Below, piece after piece: positions 16,542 through 25,743 of a stretch of DNA of 64,000 bases. A model generated the notes under the pieces. The model saw only the letters and a list, made by a program, of their open reading frames with translations. It did no database searches and had not been told where the DNA came from. Positions within the stretch are counted from its first letter, which is position 1, and the number at the start of each line of letters is the position of its first letter. The DNA is from DATFFO01 sp963744905 (GTDB lineage: Bacteria; Actinomycetota; Acidimicrobiia; Spongiisociales; ZC4RG35). The stretch spans positions 1-64,000 of the forward strand of contig CAVUUV010000005.1 of NCBI GenBank assembly GCA_963744905.1, given 5' to 3'. The position numbers and the translations under genes are program-made.

Positions 16542-18494
16542 TCACAGCCACCGATCCAACCAGGCCAGAAACTCTCCGTACCAGTGGATCGAGTTGGCCC
16601 GTGAAAGGATCCAGTGATTCTCGTCGGGATAGGCCACCAGGCGGGCAGGAACACCCTTGCCGACCAGGATGCCGTACAGTTCCAGACCCTGGGTCAGGGG
16701 AACCCGCTGGTCGAGGTGGCCATGTACCACCAGGGTGGGGGTGGAATAACCGGCTGCATGGGCAGCGGGGCTCCAGCGCTGCACGGCTTCGAGGTCCTCC
16801 CACACCTCGGCCCCATAGGAGCGACGCCGCCCGAAGGTCAGATCGGAGGCGTACATTCCCCCGAAGTTGGTCACGGCAGCGTGGGCGATGGCACAGGCGT
16901 AGCGATCGCTCTGGGACGTGATCCACGCCGTGAGATATCCGCCGTAGGAGCCGCCGGTCACTGCGATTCGATCTTCGTCGGCAAGTCCCGCCCCGACCAG
17001 GTGGTCGGTGGCGGCCTCGATATCACGGAAGGGTAGGTCACCCCAGGCACCATGGATGGATCGGGTGAAATCCTCTCCCCAGCCGGTCGAGCCGTGGAAG
17101 TTGACGTGGGCGACCCGGTATCCGCCCGCGGCGATGGTCTGGGCGTTCCAGCGCCAGTGCCAGGTGTCGCCGAACACGCCGTGGGGACCGCCATGGATCA
17201 TATGCACCAGGGCCTGTGACTGATCGGGTTCGACGCCGGGAGGATCTATCACCCACATCTGGATCGGGTCTCCGTCGGCGCCCTCGATCATGACCTCCCG
17301 CACCCGGCCCAACTCGACCTCCCCCATGGCCTCCGTGGTGAAATCGGTGATGGCCCGGGTTCCGCCTGAAGCCGGGTCGGAGCTTGGGGCGACACGGTGG
17401 ACCTCGGGTGGAGATGAAAGGGATTGGGCGAGCACGTACATCGTCCCGTCCGGGGCCACGGTCGGAGAGGTCACCCAGCCGTGCTCGGTCAGGGCTTCGG
17501 GGAGGCCGGCGCCTTCGGGTATGCGGTAGAGCTTGGAGCGGCCGGCGTCCTCGGCCAGAGCTACCAGCCTTCCCTTATCGTCGAGGATCCACCCGTGTGG
17601 CGACAGATTCCAATCCGGCACGAGCCGTTCCTCGCTTCCGGTGGCGAGATCGTGGCGGATCAGGCGGGTCTGGCAGGCATAGAAGTCGGGCTCGGGCTGG
17701 TAGCCGTAGATGATGGCGGTGCCGTCGGAGCTGAACCGGGGACGGCTGCTGTGCCCTTCCCGGCCCCCGTCCAGGCGTCGCAGATTGGATCCGTCTGCGT
17801 CCATCAGGAACAGCGACCAACACAGCTGACGGTGGGGAGGAGCGGAATCGTCGGCTACGAAAGCCACCAGGGAGCCGTCGGGAGAGATGTCGATCTCGTC
17901 GATCGTCTCGTTCGTATTGGGCCAGGCCCAGAATCGGGTCGCTCCCGGGGTCAGATCGGTGATCCGGCCCGAGTCGACCTCCATCCTCACCGGGTGGTAG
18001 ACGTGCTCGAGCCACATGTCCCAGTAGCGATAGGTGGCGTCCTCGGTGACCCGGGCCGACACCGGGTTGTCCTCGGGCTCATGTGAGGAGGTTTCCTCCA
18101 GAGTGGGACGATCCTGTCTCAGGGTTGCCAGGGCAAGGAGGTCGCCGTCTGGAGTCCAGCGGACTCCGATTGCTCCCAGAGGAAGATCGGCCACGCCGCG
18201 GGCCTCACCGCCGTCGAGAGGTTGAACCTGTACCTGACGGTGATCGTTGAGCTTCTCCAGGTAGGCGACGGTTCTGCCGTCGGGTGACAGGGCGAAGCCC
18301 GATATGCGCCCGCTGGCGAAGCGGCGCCGCTCGCCTCCGTCGGGTTCGATCCGCCACAGCGTGGTCGAGGGGGTCCCCTCGTCGTGAGTGGTGACGGGGA
18401 CCAGCAGACGGCCGTCCTCGAGCGCCAGGGGAGGGCCGAGGCGGGGGATCGACCAGAGGGTCTCGGGTGTGAGTGAAGTCATGATCGCGATCAT
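16542..18494 (-). CDS. S9 family peptidase (acylaminoacyl-peptidase / prolyl oligopeptidase type)
   Basis: 650 aa from ATG 18494, which has GAGG 7 nt upstream on its strand; ATG 18482 is the alternative. The N-terminal half is a beta-propeller with WD40-like TolB repeats (SPDGRTVAYLEK, SPDGSLVAFVADD, SSDGTAIIYGYQPE). The C-terminal alpha/beta hydrolase has nucleophile Ser in GGSYGGYLTAW, Asp in HGHLDQRVPLTQG and His in PDENHWIL. It would hydrolyse short or N-acylated peptides in the cytoplasm. The start region coincides with a 20-bp palindrome. It is divergent from phosphofructokinase. Confidence 0.9.
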   Translation of the reverse strand: MIAIMTSLTPETLWSIPRLGPPLALEDGRLLVPVTTHDEGTPSTTLWRIEPDGGERRRFASGRISGFALSPDGRTVAYLEKLNDHRQVQVQPLDGGEARGVADLPLGAIGVRWTPDGDLLALATLRQDRPTLEETSSHEPEDNPVSARVTEDATYRYWDMWLEHVYHPVRMEVDSGRITDLTPGATRFWAWPNTNETIDEIDISPDGSLVAFVADDSAPPHRQLCWSLFLMDADGSNLRRLDGGREGHSSRPRFSSDGTAIIYGYQPEPDFYACQTRLIRHDLATGSEERLVPDWNLSPHGWILDDKGRLVALAEDAGRSKLYRIPEGAGLPEALTEHGWVTSPTVAPDGTMYVLAQSLSSPPEVHRVAPSSDPASGGTRAITDFTTEAMGEVELGRVREVMIEGADGDPIQMWVIDPPGVEPDQSQALVHMIHGGPHGVFGDTWHWRWNAQTIAAGGYRVAHVNFHGSTGWGEDFTRSIHGAWGDLPFRDIEAATDHLVGAGLADEDRIAVTGGSYGGYLTAWITSQSDRYACAIAHAAVTNFGGMYASDLTFGRRRSYGAEVWEDLEAVQRWSPAAHAAGYSTPTLVVHGHLDQRVPLTQGLELYGILVGKGVPARLVAYPDENHWILSRANSIHWYGEFLAWLDRWL

Positions 18495-18497
18495 GAC
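18478..18497. promoter_or_regulatory. 20-bp perfect palindrome over the S9 peptidase start codons
   Basis: GTCATGATCGCGATCATGAC is self-complementary and contains both candidate ATGs (18494 and 18482 on the minus strand). It could be an operator for a dimeric regulator or a translation-blocking hairpin. Confidence 0.5.
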
Positions 18498-18555
18498 ACA
18501 ACCTCGCTCCTCACGACCATTCCGTCCCCGCTCGGTCTGGCGCCGCAAGGGTCGG

Positions 18556-18561
18556 TACGCT
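18556..18561 (+). promoter_or_regulatory. Probable -10 element, leaderless phosphofructokinase gene
   Basis: TACGCT, 6 nt before ATG 18568. Confidence 0.55.
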
Positions 18562-18567
18562 GCGCCG

Positions 18568-19653
18568 ATGCCGATCGGAGTACTGACCAGTGGAGGCGAC
18601 GCACCGGGCATGAATGCCGCCATCCGGGCCGTGACGAAGGTGGCGGCGTCGCGCGACCTGTCGGTCTGGGGAGTCGAGAACGGCTACGACGGTCTCATCG
18701 ATGGCGCCTTTCGCCCCCTCACCCGCCGGGTGGGCAAGAATGGCGCTCTCAGCCCTCTGGCCGAGGTTGAATATTCGGGAGGATTGGGTGGAACCATGCT
18801 GGGTACCGCTCGATCCAAGCGTTTCTTCGCCCGTGAGGGCCGGGCGCAGGCGGCGCGGACGGTGGAGGACTACTCGCTGGACGGGTTGGTGGTCATCGGC
18901 GGGAACGGATCGATGGAAGGGGCGCACCGGCTGGGCGTCGAAGAGGGGGTGGCAGTGGTCGGGATCCCGGCCTCGATCGACAACGACATCGGGTTGACCC
19001 GAGAGGCGATTGGCGTCGATACCGCCCTCAACACCATCGTCGAGGCCTGCGATCGCATCTCGGACACGGCCCGGTCCCACCACCGCGCCTTCGTGGTCGA
19101 GGTCATGGGACGTAATTCTGGTTATCTGGCAATGGCGGCGGCGGTGGCTACGGCGGCAGACGCGGTTCTCCTCCCCGAGCAGGGCCGCAGTGCCGACGAG
19201 ATCGTGGCATCGGTCGTCGAGGCCCTCGGCAGGAGCTTCGCTGCCAGCCGGGACAAGACCCAGGTGATGATCCTCAAGGCGGAGGGGGTCCAGATCGCCA
19301 CCGAGCAACTGGTCGATCGGGTCCGGGCCCAGCTTGGCCACGAACTGGAGGTCGAGGTTCGGGCCACGATCCTGGGCCACCTGGTTCGGGGAGGCAATGC
19401 CTCCTTTCGCGATCGCCTGCTGGCGGGCCGTTTCGGCCTGGTGGCGGTCAACGCACTCGAGGACGGCCACACGGACGTGATGGTGGGCTGGAATCTGGGA
19501 GGGCCCGGTCTCGAGACCTCCGACAGCTGGATAAGGCTGTTTCCCATCACCGAGGTGCTGGAGGAGACCCGCGCCCTGCTGGACGGCACCAGCCAGGTGA
19601 CCATGGACCGGGTCCGCCGCATGGAGGCCATCCAGGGCGTCCTCTCCATCTGA
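18568..19653 (+). CDS. pfkA: 6-phosphofructokinase
   Basis: 361 aa from ATG 18568. GVLTSGGDAPGMNAAIRA is the N-terminal PFK signature; the catalytic Asp is in IPASIDNDI (Asp138), and MGRNSGYLA and TILGHLVRGG bind the sugar phosphates. The second nucleotide loop reads GGNGS at 111-115, where ATP-PFKs normally have GGDGS and PPi enzymes GGDDT. The Mg-ligand Asp is thus replaced by Asn113, while the following Gly favours ATP. It phosphorylates fructose 6-phosphate in glycolysis. A repeat locus follows the gene. Confidence 0.88.
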   Translation: MPIGVLTSGGDAPGMNAAIRAVTKVAASRDLSVWGVENGYDGLIDGAFRPLTRRVGKNGALSPLAEVEYSGGLGGTMLGTARSKRFFAREGRAQAARTVEDYSLDGLVVIGGNGSMEGAHRLGVEEGVAVVGIPASIDNDIGLTREAIGVDTALNTIVEACDRISDTARSHHRAFVVEVMGRNSGYLAMAAAVATAADAVLLPEQGRSADEIVASVVEALGRSFAASRDKTQVMILKAEGVQIATEQLVDRVRAQLGHELEVEVRATILGHLVRGGNASFRDRLLAGRFGLVAVNALEDGHTDVMVGWNLGGPGLETSDSWIRLFPITEVLEETRALLDGTSQVTMDRVRRMEAIQGVLSI

Positions 19654-19708
19654 GCCCCGATCTCCATCTTCCCGCCGCTCCTTCTCTGCACTCCTTTCTT
19701 CGGACTCG

Positions 19709-19816
19709 TTCTTTGGACGCTGGGGAACGGTTCTGGCCTTCTTTGGACCGTGAGGAACGCATAGCGATGGCCAGCGTCCAAAGAAGCGGTGGGGCGTTCC
19801 TCTACGGTCCAAAGAA
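19709..19816. repeat. Dispersed palindromic repeat, locus 3, interleaved inverted repeats
   Basis: Two perfect inverted pairs interleave: TTCTTTGGACGCTGG 19709-19723 with CCAGCGTCCAAAGAA 19771-19785, and TTCTTTGGACCGT 19739-19751 with ACGGTCCAAAGAA 19804-19816. The A-B-A'-B' order could form a pseudoknot or alternative hairpins. GGAACGCATAGCG within it matches the loops of loci 1 and 2. It lies between the convergent pfkA and ATP-grasp genes. Confidence 0.85.
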
Positions 19817-19828
19817 CACGGGGCGTTT

Positions 19829-21029
19829 TCAGGTGATGCGGGGATGGAGGTGGTGGGCGGCGCGGTGGAGGCGGTCGACGACCTGGTCGGTGGTGTCGCC
19901 CACGGCGAACACGAATCCCAGATAGCGGTCCCCTTCGGGGAGGCTGCGCACCTCGGTGCCGGGGGGGACGGTGATGTCGATCTCTGTGATGCCGGGGACC
20001 CGGCGGGCGGCCGGGACGCCGTCCATCCCCCCGAAGATGCCCGATCGTATGACGGGGAGCATCAGCACGCCGGCGGGGCGGGGCTGGCGTGACGCCCTCG
20101 GTCGGAGCCCCCAGAGCGGTGGCGAGGATCATCTCCTCCAGAGACGTGCCTGCCAGCCCAAAGTGGAGCGAGCGCCCGCACAGGCCCCCGATCGAGCGGG
20201 CGGCTATCTCCAGCAGGTGCACCCTTCCCTCCGGGTCGATGCGAGCCTCGGCGTGTATGGGCCCGTGTGTCAGGCCCAGCGCCTTCACCCCCGCTTCGAC
20301 CACCCGCTCCAGCTCGGCCAGCACCGTCCGCGGCTGGCCGGAAGGGGTGACCAACAGGGTCTCCTCGAACGTGGGACCGGATGGTGTGTCGGGCTTGTCG
20401 AACACGGCCAGGACGGTCAGGTCGCCTTTCACCACCAGGCCCTCGAGGGCAGCTTCGGTTCCGTCCAGATACGACTCGGCCAGGAGAGGGCCGTCCTCTC
20501 CCTGCCTGCGGGCGATGGCGCGCACCCGTTCGACGGCCCTCTCCAGGGCGGCCGGGTCGTCCACCCGGATCACACCCTGGGAGGCAGTGGCGGTGCGGGG
20601 CTTGAGGATCAGGGGAAAGCCCACCCGCACCGCATCCTCGGGTTGATCACCCACCGGGACGAAGCGGGGCTGGGGGACCTCGGCTGCGGCCAGCAACTTG
20701 CGCATCTCCAGCTTGTCGCGGGTGGCGCGGGCGGCCTCCGGTGGGTGATGATCGAGGCCGAGGCTCTGGGAGGCCAGGGAGGCGATGACTACCCCTGCCT
20801 CGTCGGCCGCCACCACCGCATCGACCGGGGTGCGGTCGGCCAGGTCGACGATCGCCTGAGCCGCCACTTCAGGGTCATGGCAATCGATGCGCACGAAACG
20901 ATCGCCCATGTCGAGGGGCGGGTTCTCCTCGGACGCAATCGCGAGCTCGACCCCCAGGGAAGCGGCCGCTGCGACGAAGTCGGCGGTGCGGTATGACGAG
21001 GTCGGGAGCACTACGAGAACACGGGCCAT
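19829..21029 (-). CDS. ATP-grasp domain ligase, one-base frameshift near the 3' end
   Basis: About 399 aa when read across the shift. ATG 21029 starts MARVLVVLPTSSYRT. ATP-grasp elements include PLILKPRTATASQGV, ESYLDGTEAALEGLVV, HAEARIDPEGRVHLLEIAARSIGG. This matches carboxylate-amine ligases of the carbamoyl-phosphate/BL00235/CARNS kind. After EGVTPAPP the frame is lost in CCCC/GCCCC runs (plus strand about 20075-20083). The family's normal C-terminus continues in the next frame as AGVLMLPVIRSGIFGG to LPEGDRYLGFVF and stops at 19829. The span of 1201 nt equals 400 codons plus one base. Substrate unknown. Divergent from nfuA. Confidence 0.75.
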
Positions 21030-21038
21030 GAGCAGGAA

Positions 21039-21059
21039 GGGTGTGATTACGTGACACCC
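21039..21059. promoter_or_regulatory. Inverted repeat in the ATP-grasp/nfuA divergent intergenic region
   Basis: GGGTGT (21039-21044) and ACACCC (21054-21059) flank 9 nt, 10 bp before the ATP-grasp start and just upstream of the nfuA -10 box. This would suit a regulator site; weak evidence. Confidence 0.25.
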
Positions 21060-21065
21060 GCCGGG

Positions 21066-21071
21066 TAGCAT
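21066..21071 (+). promoter_or_regulatory. Probable -10 element of nfuA
   Basis: TAGCAT, 10 nt before ATG 21082, so at most a 3-4 nt leader is expected. Confidence 0.5.
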
Positions 21072-21081
21072 GGTCCCACAC

Positions 21082-21693
21082 ATGACCGACAACGTGCTCA
21101 CCATCACATCCGATGCACTGGACATGATCGCCCAGCTGCGTGACCAGGAGCCCGGGGACGAGGAGTACGCCCTGTCCGTGGGCGTGGCCGGTATCCGGGG
21201 CGTGCAGTTCAACTACGACCTGGCCTTCGTTCCCGTGAGCGACAAGACCGACTCCCAGCTCCTGGAGCGTCACGGTGATCTAGCCGTCATCATCCCCGAG
21301 AGCGACGTGGAGAAGTTGCGCGGGGCTTCCCTGGAGCTGACCGATCAAGGTCTGTCCATGAACAACCCCAACAGCCCGTCGCCGCCGCCCATGGCCGCCT
21401 CCCAGGGCGACCTGACCGGCCCCCTGGCGGAGAGGGTCCAGCAGGTGCTCACAGACCAGGTCAATCCTGCCATCGCCGCTCATGGAGGTGGAGCCGAGCT
21501 GGTCTCGGTCGACGACGACACGGCCTACCTGCGCCTGTTCGGAGGATGTCAGGGTTGTGGCATGGCCCAGGTCACCCTCAAACAGGGCATCGAGCGGATC
21601 CTGATGGAGGCGATTCCCGAACTGGTTTCAGTGGTCGATGTGACCGACCACGCTTCTGGCGACAACCCCTACTACGAGCAGTCCAAGAAGTAG
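21082..21693 (+). CDS. nfuA: NfuA-type iron-sulfur carrier protein
   Basis: 203 aa from ATG 21082 (a start at 21070 would add four residues). Residues 1-95 are an A-type (IscA/HesB-like) fold without the usual cysteines, as in NfuA proteins. A Ser/Pro linker (about 95-108) follows. The NifU C-terminal domain has FGGCQGCGMAQVTLKQGIE with the cluster-binding Cys156 and Cys159. It carries 4Fe-4S clusters to target proteins; the window encodes several Fe-S enzymes (three nucleases, one radical SAM protein). It probably starts a transcript of its own. Confidence 0.9.
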   Translation: MTDNVLTITSDALDMIAQLRDQEPGDEEYALSVGVAGIRGVQFNYDLAFVPVSDKTDSQLLERHGDLAVIIPESDVEKLRGASLELTDQGLSMNNPNSPSPPPMAASQGDLTGPLAERVQQVLTDQVNPAIAAHGGGAELVSVDDDTAYLRLFGGCQGCGMAQVTLKQGIERILMEAIPELVSVVDVTDHASGDNPYYEQSKK

Positions 21694-21746
21694 GGGCAGT
21701 GGCCGGGAGCGGGGAACCGATTCCAGCACCGGAGCGTCTCTAACCC

Positions 21747-23789
21747 GTGCGCAAAGCCCCTGCCGGACTTTCTCTTTTCCTGGTCATGGCCGCCCTTCTG
21801 ACTTGCCTGCCGGTCATGGCCGCCCGGCCCGCGCTGGCCGCCCAGACCGGCCCGGATCTGGAGGCGACGGTGGGCCTGGACGGGGTGATGGCTCCCGGGC
21901 GGCCCTCAACGGTGGCGGCCACGATATCGAGCCCGGTGCTCGTCTCGGGGCGGTTGACGGTGACGGGAGCCGGCATCTCGGTCAGCCGTTCGGTGGAAGT
22001 GCCTGCCGGGGGACGGCAGGTGTACGAGCTGGGTGTGCCCGCCCTCCCGGACGGGACCCGGCTCACGGTGTCGCTGGTGGACGCCAGCGATGAGGTGATC
22101 GCCTCCCAGGTGGTGACGGTCCGGTCATCTTCGGACGAGATGGCAGTGGGCGTGATGGGAGCCGACCGGCTGATCGCCACGCTGGGGAGAGTGCGGACGA
22201 TTGTGACGGATCGACCGGTTGATCCGTTGGTGGTGCCGGCCGATGCGCCTCCCACCACCTTCGACGTCCTGGACTACCTGGTGCTGGCGGATGAGACGCG
22301 TCTGGACGACGCCCTGGACTGGGCGCGGGGAGGAGGCCGTCTGGTGCTCGGTGCGGACTCCCCGGGTGCCGCCGGGTTGTCCCTGACACCGCTGCCCACC
22401 GGTGTGGACGGTGTCACGTCTGCCGCTCTGGGTGCGGGCCGGATCATCCTGGTGAAGGATCTCGAAGCCCGGACGGGCGACGACTGGGCCTCGATACTCC
22501 GGCCGACCGCCCTCGACCTGGCCAACTCGCCGGAATGGGGCATGGGGTCGGACCAGGGGGGCGGGCTGGTCCAGGCCGCCTCGGAGTCGGGCAGGCGCCA
22601 GGTTCCCTCCTTGCCGTGGCTCCTGTTCGCCATCCTCGGGTTCGCCCTGGTGATCGGGCCAATCAACTTCCTGGTCCTGAGCCGGCTGGGCAAGCGCGAC
22701 TGGGCCTGGGTGACGATCCCCGGTCTGGCCTTGCTGGCAGTGATTGGCTTCTGGGTGGCGGGCCGTCAGCGCATCGCCGGCACCAACGTGAGCCATGCCT
22801 CCCTCGTCGTGGCCGACGGGTCCGTGCGAGCTCGATCGGCGGTGATCGTGGCGGCCGGAACCGCGGGCGATCGGACGCTCGGATTCGACCCCATGGCCCA
22901 GGTATACCCCGAGAGGTCGCAATTGGGTGGGGGCGGCGCAGAGTTGAGGATGGAGAGCGACAACCGGGTCAGGGTGAGTCTCGATCAACTCGGCTTCATG
23001 GGCCTGGGCGTGATCGCCGACGATTCCTCGATCGACGTGCCCCGGGTCTCGATCTCGGGCAACGACGTGACGGTGGCCAACGATTCCGACCTCGACTACT
23101 GGGGATGGGGGGTAGTGGGGGGTGGGCGGACGCTGGTGGCCCCGTCACACCTGGCTCCGGGAGGAGAAGGGAGCATCCGGATCGGCCAGGCCAACTCCCA
23201 GCCGGGGTTCAGCTTCATCGACGCCGTCGTCAACGGGCTCCAGTTGTGGGACGACCCGGATCGCACCAACAGCCTGTGGCCCTTCGCCCAGGTCCTGACG
23301 TCCTCGATCGACGAAGGCTGGTGGTACTTCGTGGGAATGACCGACGACTACCAACCTGGTGTGACCGTGGACGGGGCCAGGCCGGTGATGCCCGGCACCA
23401 CCATGGTCCTGGTCCGGGTCGCCGACGCCGGGCCCGATCCGGGAAGCACCGGCAGCGTCGGGGCCTCGGTGGTAGGGACGGGGTTCATCAACTGGCTCGA
23501 CTGGACCAATCAGAGGGTGATCGCAACCGATGAGCTGACCGTCGGCTTCCTGCTTCCCGACCCCAGCGTGGCCCCCCGCCTGCGGGACACGCTTCAATTC
23601 GGGGCCGCCCCCGACCAGTATCTGGCCTGGGACTGGGGGAGTGGTGAGTTCACCGGGATAGACCGCAATGAGGTGCTGACCCAGAACATGGTCTCGCCCG
23701 ATGGCCAGGTGTACGTTCGGCTGATGGGTCAGGAGTTGGGCGACAACCCGTTCAGTCCCGACTCGTTGAGCCTGGAGTGGGACACATGA
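21747..23789 (+). CDS. Large membrane/extracellular protein heading the ABC-MoxR operon
   Basis: 680 aa from GTG 21747. A signal peptide (residues about 5-32, ending ARPALAAQ) leads an outer beta-rich domain. Two membrane helices at about 290-310 (WLLFAILGFALVIGPINFL) and 320-340 (VTIPGLALLAVIGFWVAG) precede a second large outer part. The order of secreted domain, helix, helix, beta-rich domain resembles uncharacterised proteins found beside ABC-2 transporters and MoxR genes. I cannot give it a named function. Its stop overlaps the next ATG, so it is translationally coupled to the ATPase. Confidence 0.75.
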   Translation: MRKAPAGLSLFLVMAALLTCLPVMAARPALAAQTGPDLEATVGLDGVMAPGRPSTVAATISSPVLVSGRLTVTGAGISVSRSVEVPAGGRQVYELGVPALPDGTRLTVSLVDASDEVIASQVVTVRSSSDEMAVGVMGADRLIATLGRVRTIVTDRPVDPLVVPADAPPTTFDVLDYLVLADETRLDDALDWARGGGRLVLGADSPGAAGLSLTPLPTGVDGVTSAALGAGRIILVKDLEARTGDDWASILRPTALDLANSPEWGMGSDQGGGLVQAASESGRRQVPSLPWLLFAILGFALVIGPINFLVLSRLGKRDWAWVTIPGLALLAVIGFWVAGRQRIAGTNVSHASLVVADGSVRARSAVIVAAGTAGDRTLGFDPMAQVYPERSQLGGGGAELRMESDNRVRVSLDQLGFMGLGVIADDSSIDVPRVSISGNDVTVANDSDLDYWGWGVVGGGRTLVAPSHLAPGGEGSIRIGQANSQPGFSFIDAVVNGLQLWDDPDRTNSLWPFAQVLTSSIDEGWWYFVGMTDDYQPGVTVDGARPVMPGTTMVLVRVADAGPDPGSTGSVGASVVGTGFINWLDWTNQRVIATDELTVGFLLPDPSVAPRLRDTLQFGAAPDQYLAWDWGSGEFTGIDRNEVLTQNMVSPDGQVYVRLMGQELGDNPFSPDSLSLEWDT

Positions 23790-24718
23790 TCACGCTCGAT
23801 TCGGTGGAGAAGCGCTACGAGGACGTCCTCGCCCTGGGGGGTCTCGACCTGAGCGTCCCCGAAGGGTCTGTCTTCGGGCTGATCGGGCCCAATGGGGCGG
23901 GCAAGACTACCGCCATGCTGATCCTGAGCTCGCTCCTGGCCCGGGACGGTGGGGCGGTGTCCGTGGCCGGGTCTGATCCCCAGACCAATCCGCGTGAGGT
24001 GCGACGCCATCTGGGCTACATGCCGGATTTCTTCGGGTTCTACGAGAGCCTGAACGCATACGAGTACCTCGATTTCTTCGCCTCGGTACAGGGAGTCCCG
24101 GCGGCCAGGCGCCGGGGTGTGGTGACAGATCTGCTCGGTCTGGTGGATCTCTCTCACAAGGCCGGCGCCGACGTGAACTCCCTGTCGCGGGGGATGAAGC
24201 AGCGCCTGTCGCTGGCCCGAACCCTGGTCCACGACCCCGACCTGCTGGTCCTCGATGAGCCCGCCTCGGGTCTCGACCCCCGGGCCAGGGTTCAGTTGCG
24301 GGAACTGATCGCCGAGTTGCACCGCATGGGCAAGACGATTCTGATCAGCTCTCACATCCTGGCCGAGCTGGAGGGAATTTGCACCCACATGGGTGTGATC
24401 GATGAGGGAGTGGTCAAGGCCCAGGGTGACATCGATTCGATTCGGGGCGCACTCACGGGGTCCCGGCGAATTCGCGCCCGTCTGGCCGATGCCGACATCG
24501 ACCGCGCCCTGGACCGGGTGGCAGCCCATCCTGAGGTGGCCGAGGCGTCGGTGGAGCGGGGGCGGCTCGAGTTCGTCCTGGCCGGTGACGACGAGACATC
24601 TGCTTCACTGCTGGCCGATCTGGTCGAGGCCGGGGTGAAGGTATTCGAGTGGAGGGCGGAAGCGGCCGGCCTGGAGGAGTTGTTCCTCGAGTTGACCCGG
24701 GATACGGAGGGGATGTGA
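23786..24718 (+). CDS. ABC transporter ATP-binding protein
   Basis: 310 aa from ATG 23786 (ATGA overlap). Walker A GPNGAGKTTAM, signature SLSRGMKQRLSLAR (SRGMKQ in place of SGGQQ, common in ABC-2 exporters), Walker B LLVLDEPASGLDP, and H-loop ISSHILAEL. The C-terminal about 90 residues are a CcmA/DrrA-like accessory domain. It powers the permease encoded next. Context with MoxR and vWA proteins suggests envelope work rather than nutrient uptake. Confidence 0.92.
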   Translation: MITLDSVEKRYEDVLALGGLDLSVPEGSVFGLIGPNGAGKTTAMLILSSLLARDGGAVSVAGSDPQTNPREVRRHLGYMPDFFGFYESLNAYEYLDFFASVQGVPAARRRGVVTDLLGLVDLSHKAGADVNSLSRGMKQRLSLARTLVHDPDLLVLDEPASGLDPRARVQLRELIAELHRMGKTILISSHILAELEGICTHMGVIDEGVVKAQGDIDSIRGALTGSRRIRARLADADIDRALDRVAAHPEVAEASVERGRLEFVLAGDDETSASLLADLVEAGVKVFEWRAEAAGLEELFLELTRDTEGM

Positions 24719-25743
24719 GCTTCGCCGTCAATCCCGTCCTGGGTCGTGAGATCAAAGAACGATTCCGTTCCCGCCGGGCTCCGATCTTCGTGACGCTGTG
24801 GGTGCTGGGGGTGGGCCTGATCGGCTATCTGGTCTATCTGGTTGCCCAACTGGCGGCTCGCAGCGCCTTCGGGCTGGGTCAGGGAGTGGCAGGCGGTTAC
24901 ATGGGTCGGTTCATCTTCGAGGGGATGATGGCCCTGCTGATGACCGGGGTGATCATGATCGTCCCCGGCCTCACCGCCCTGTCGATCGTGGGGGAGCGGG
25001 AACGCCAAACCTTCCATCTTCTCCAGGTAACCCAGCTCTCCCCGCTCCAGATCGTGCTGGGCAAGCTGTGGTCCTCGATGACGTATTTCCTTCTCCTGGT
25101 GGTGGCGGTGGCGCCGGTGGCGGCGGTGCCGCTCCTGTTCGGGGGCGTCCGCCTGGGCGACGTCCTGGCCGGCCTCGGCATGCTCATCCTCACGGCGCTG
25201 ATGCTGGGGAGCATCGGCATCTGGGGCTCCGCCCGGGCGCGTTCGTCGAGAGGAGCGGTGGCCAACGCCTACGCGTGGTCGTTCGTCATCGGTTTCATCA
25301 CCTTCGCTCTCATGGGTGCCGAGCTCCTGTTCGTCAACAATCAGTCCGGCCCCTTCCCTCCCCGGGGCCGGGAGGTGGTTTCCATCCTGCCCAATCCCTA
25401 TGTCGGCATGGTGTCGGCCGTGGTGGCGCCGCTGGGCTCGGACGGTCTGCAGGGGACACCCTTCGACCCGATCGAGGCCCTGCTCCTATCGCGGCAGGGT
25501 TTCGATGAGGTCTTCTTCGGCCAGGGGGGGCCGGTGCCGGGAGGTGTCGATCCTTCGCTGATCGACCCGTCCGGTCGGTTGGCGGCGAATCAGGCTCTCC
25601 CGTTGCGCCGGCCTCCAGTGTGGCTGTTCACGCTGGCCATCTACCTGTTGATCACCACCCTCGCCATTTGGGGAGCCACCCGCCGGGTGCGGGCGCCGGC
25701 CGCCCGGATCAGATCTGTGAGGAGCCGGAATGGCAATCCCTGA
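24715..25743 (+). CDS. ABC-2 type transporter permease
   Basis: 342 aa from GTG 24715, which overlaps the previous TGA. At least six hydrophobic helices: residues about 25-47, 62-85, 120-142, 148-172, 182-205 and 312-330. The cytoplasmic motif LTALSIVGERERQTFHLLQVTQLSPLQI is the ABC-2 permease coupling region. A large outer loop lies between 210 and 305. It is the partner of the ATPase at 23786. Confidence 0.88.
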   Translation: MSFAVNPVLGREIKERFRSRRAPIFVTLWVLGVGLIGYLVYLVAQLAARSAFGLGQGVAGGYMGRFIFEGMMALLMTGVIMIVPGLTALSIVGERERQTFHLLQVTQLSPLQIVLGKLWSSMTYFLLLVVAVAPVAAVPLLFGGVRLGDVLAGLGMLILTALMLGSIGIWGSARARSSRGAVANAYAWSFVIGFITFALMGAELLFVNNQSGPFPPRGREVVSILPNPYVGMVSAVVAPLGSDGLQGTPFDPIEALLLSRQGFDEVFFGQGGPVPGGVDPSLIDPSGRLAANQALPLRRPPVWLFTLAIYLLITTLAIWGATRRVRAPAARIRSVRSRNGNP

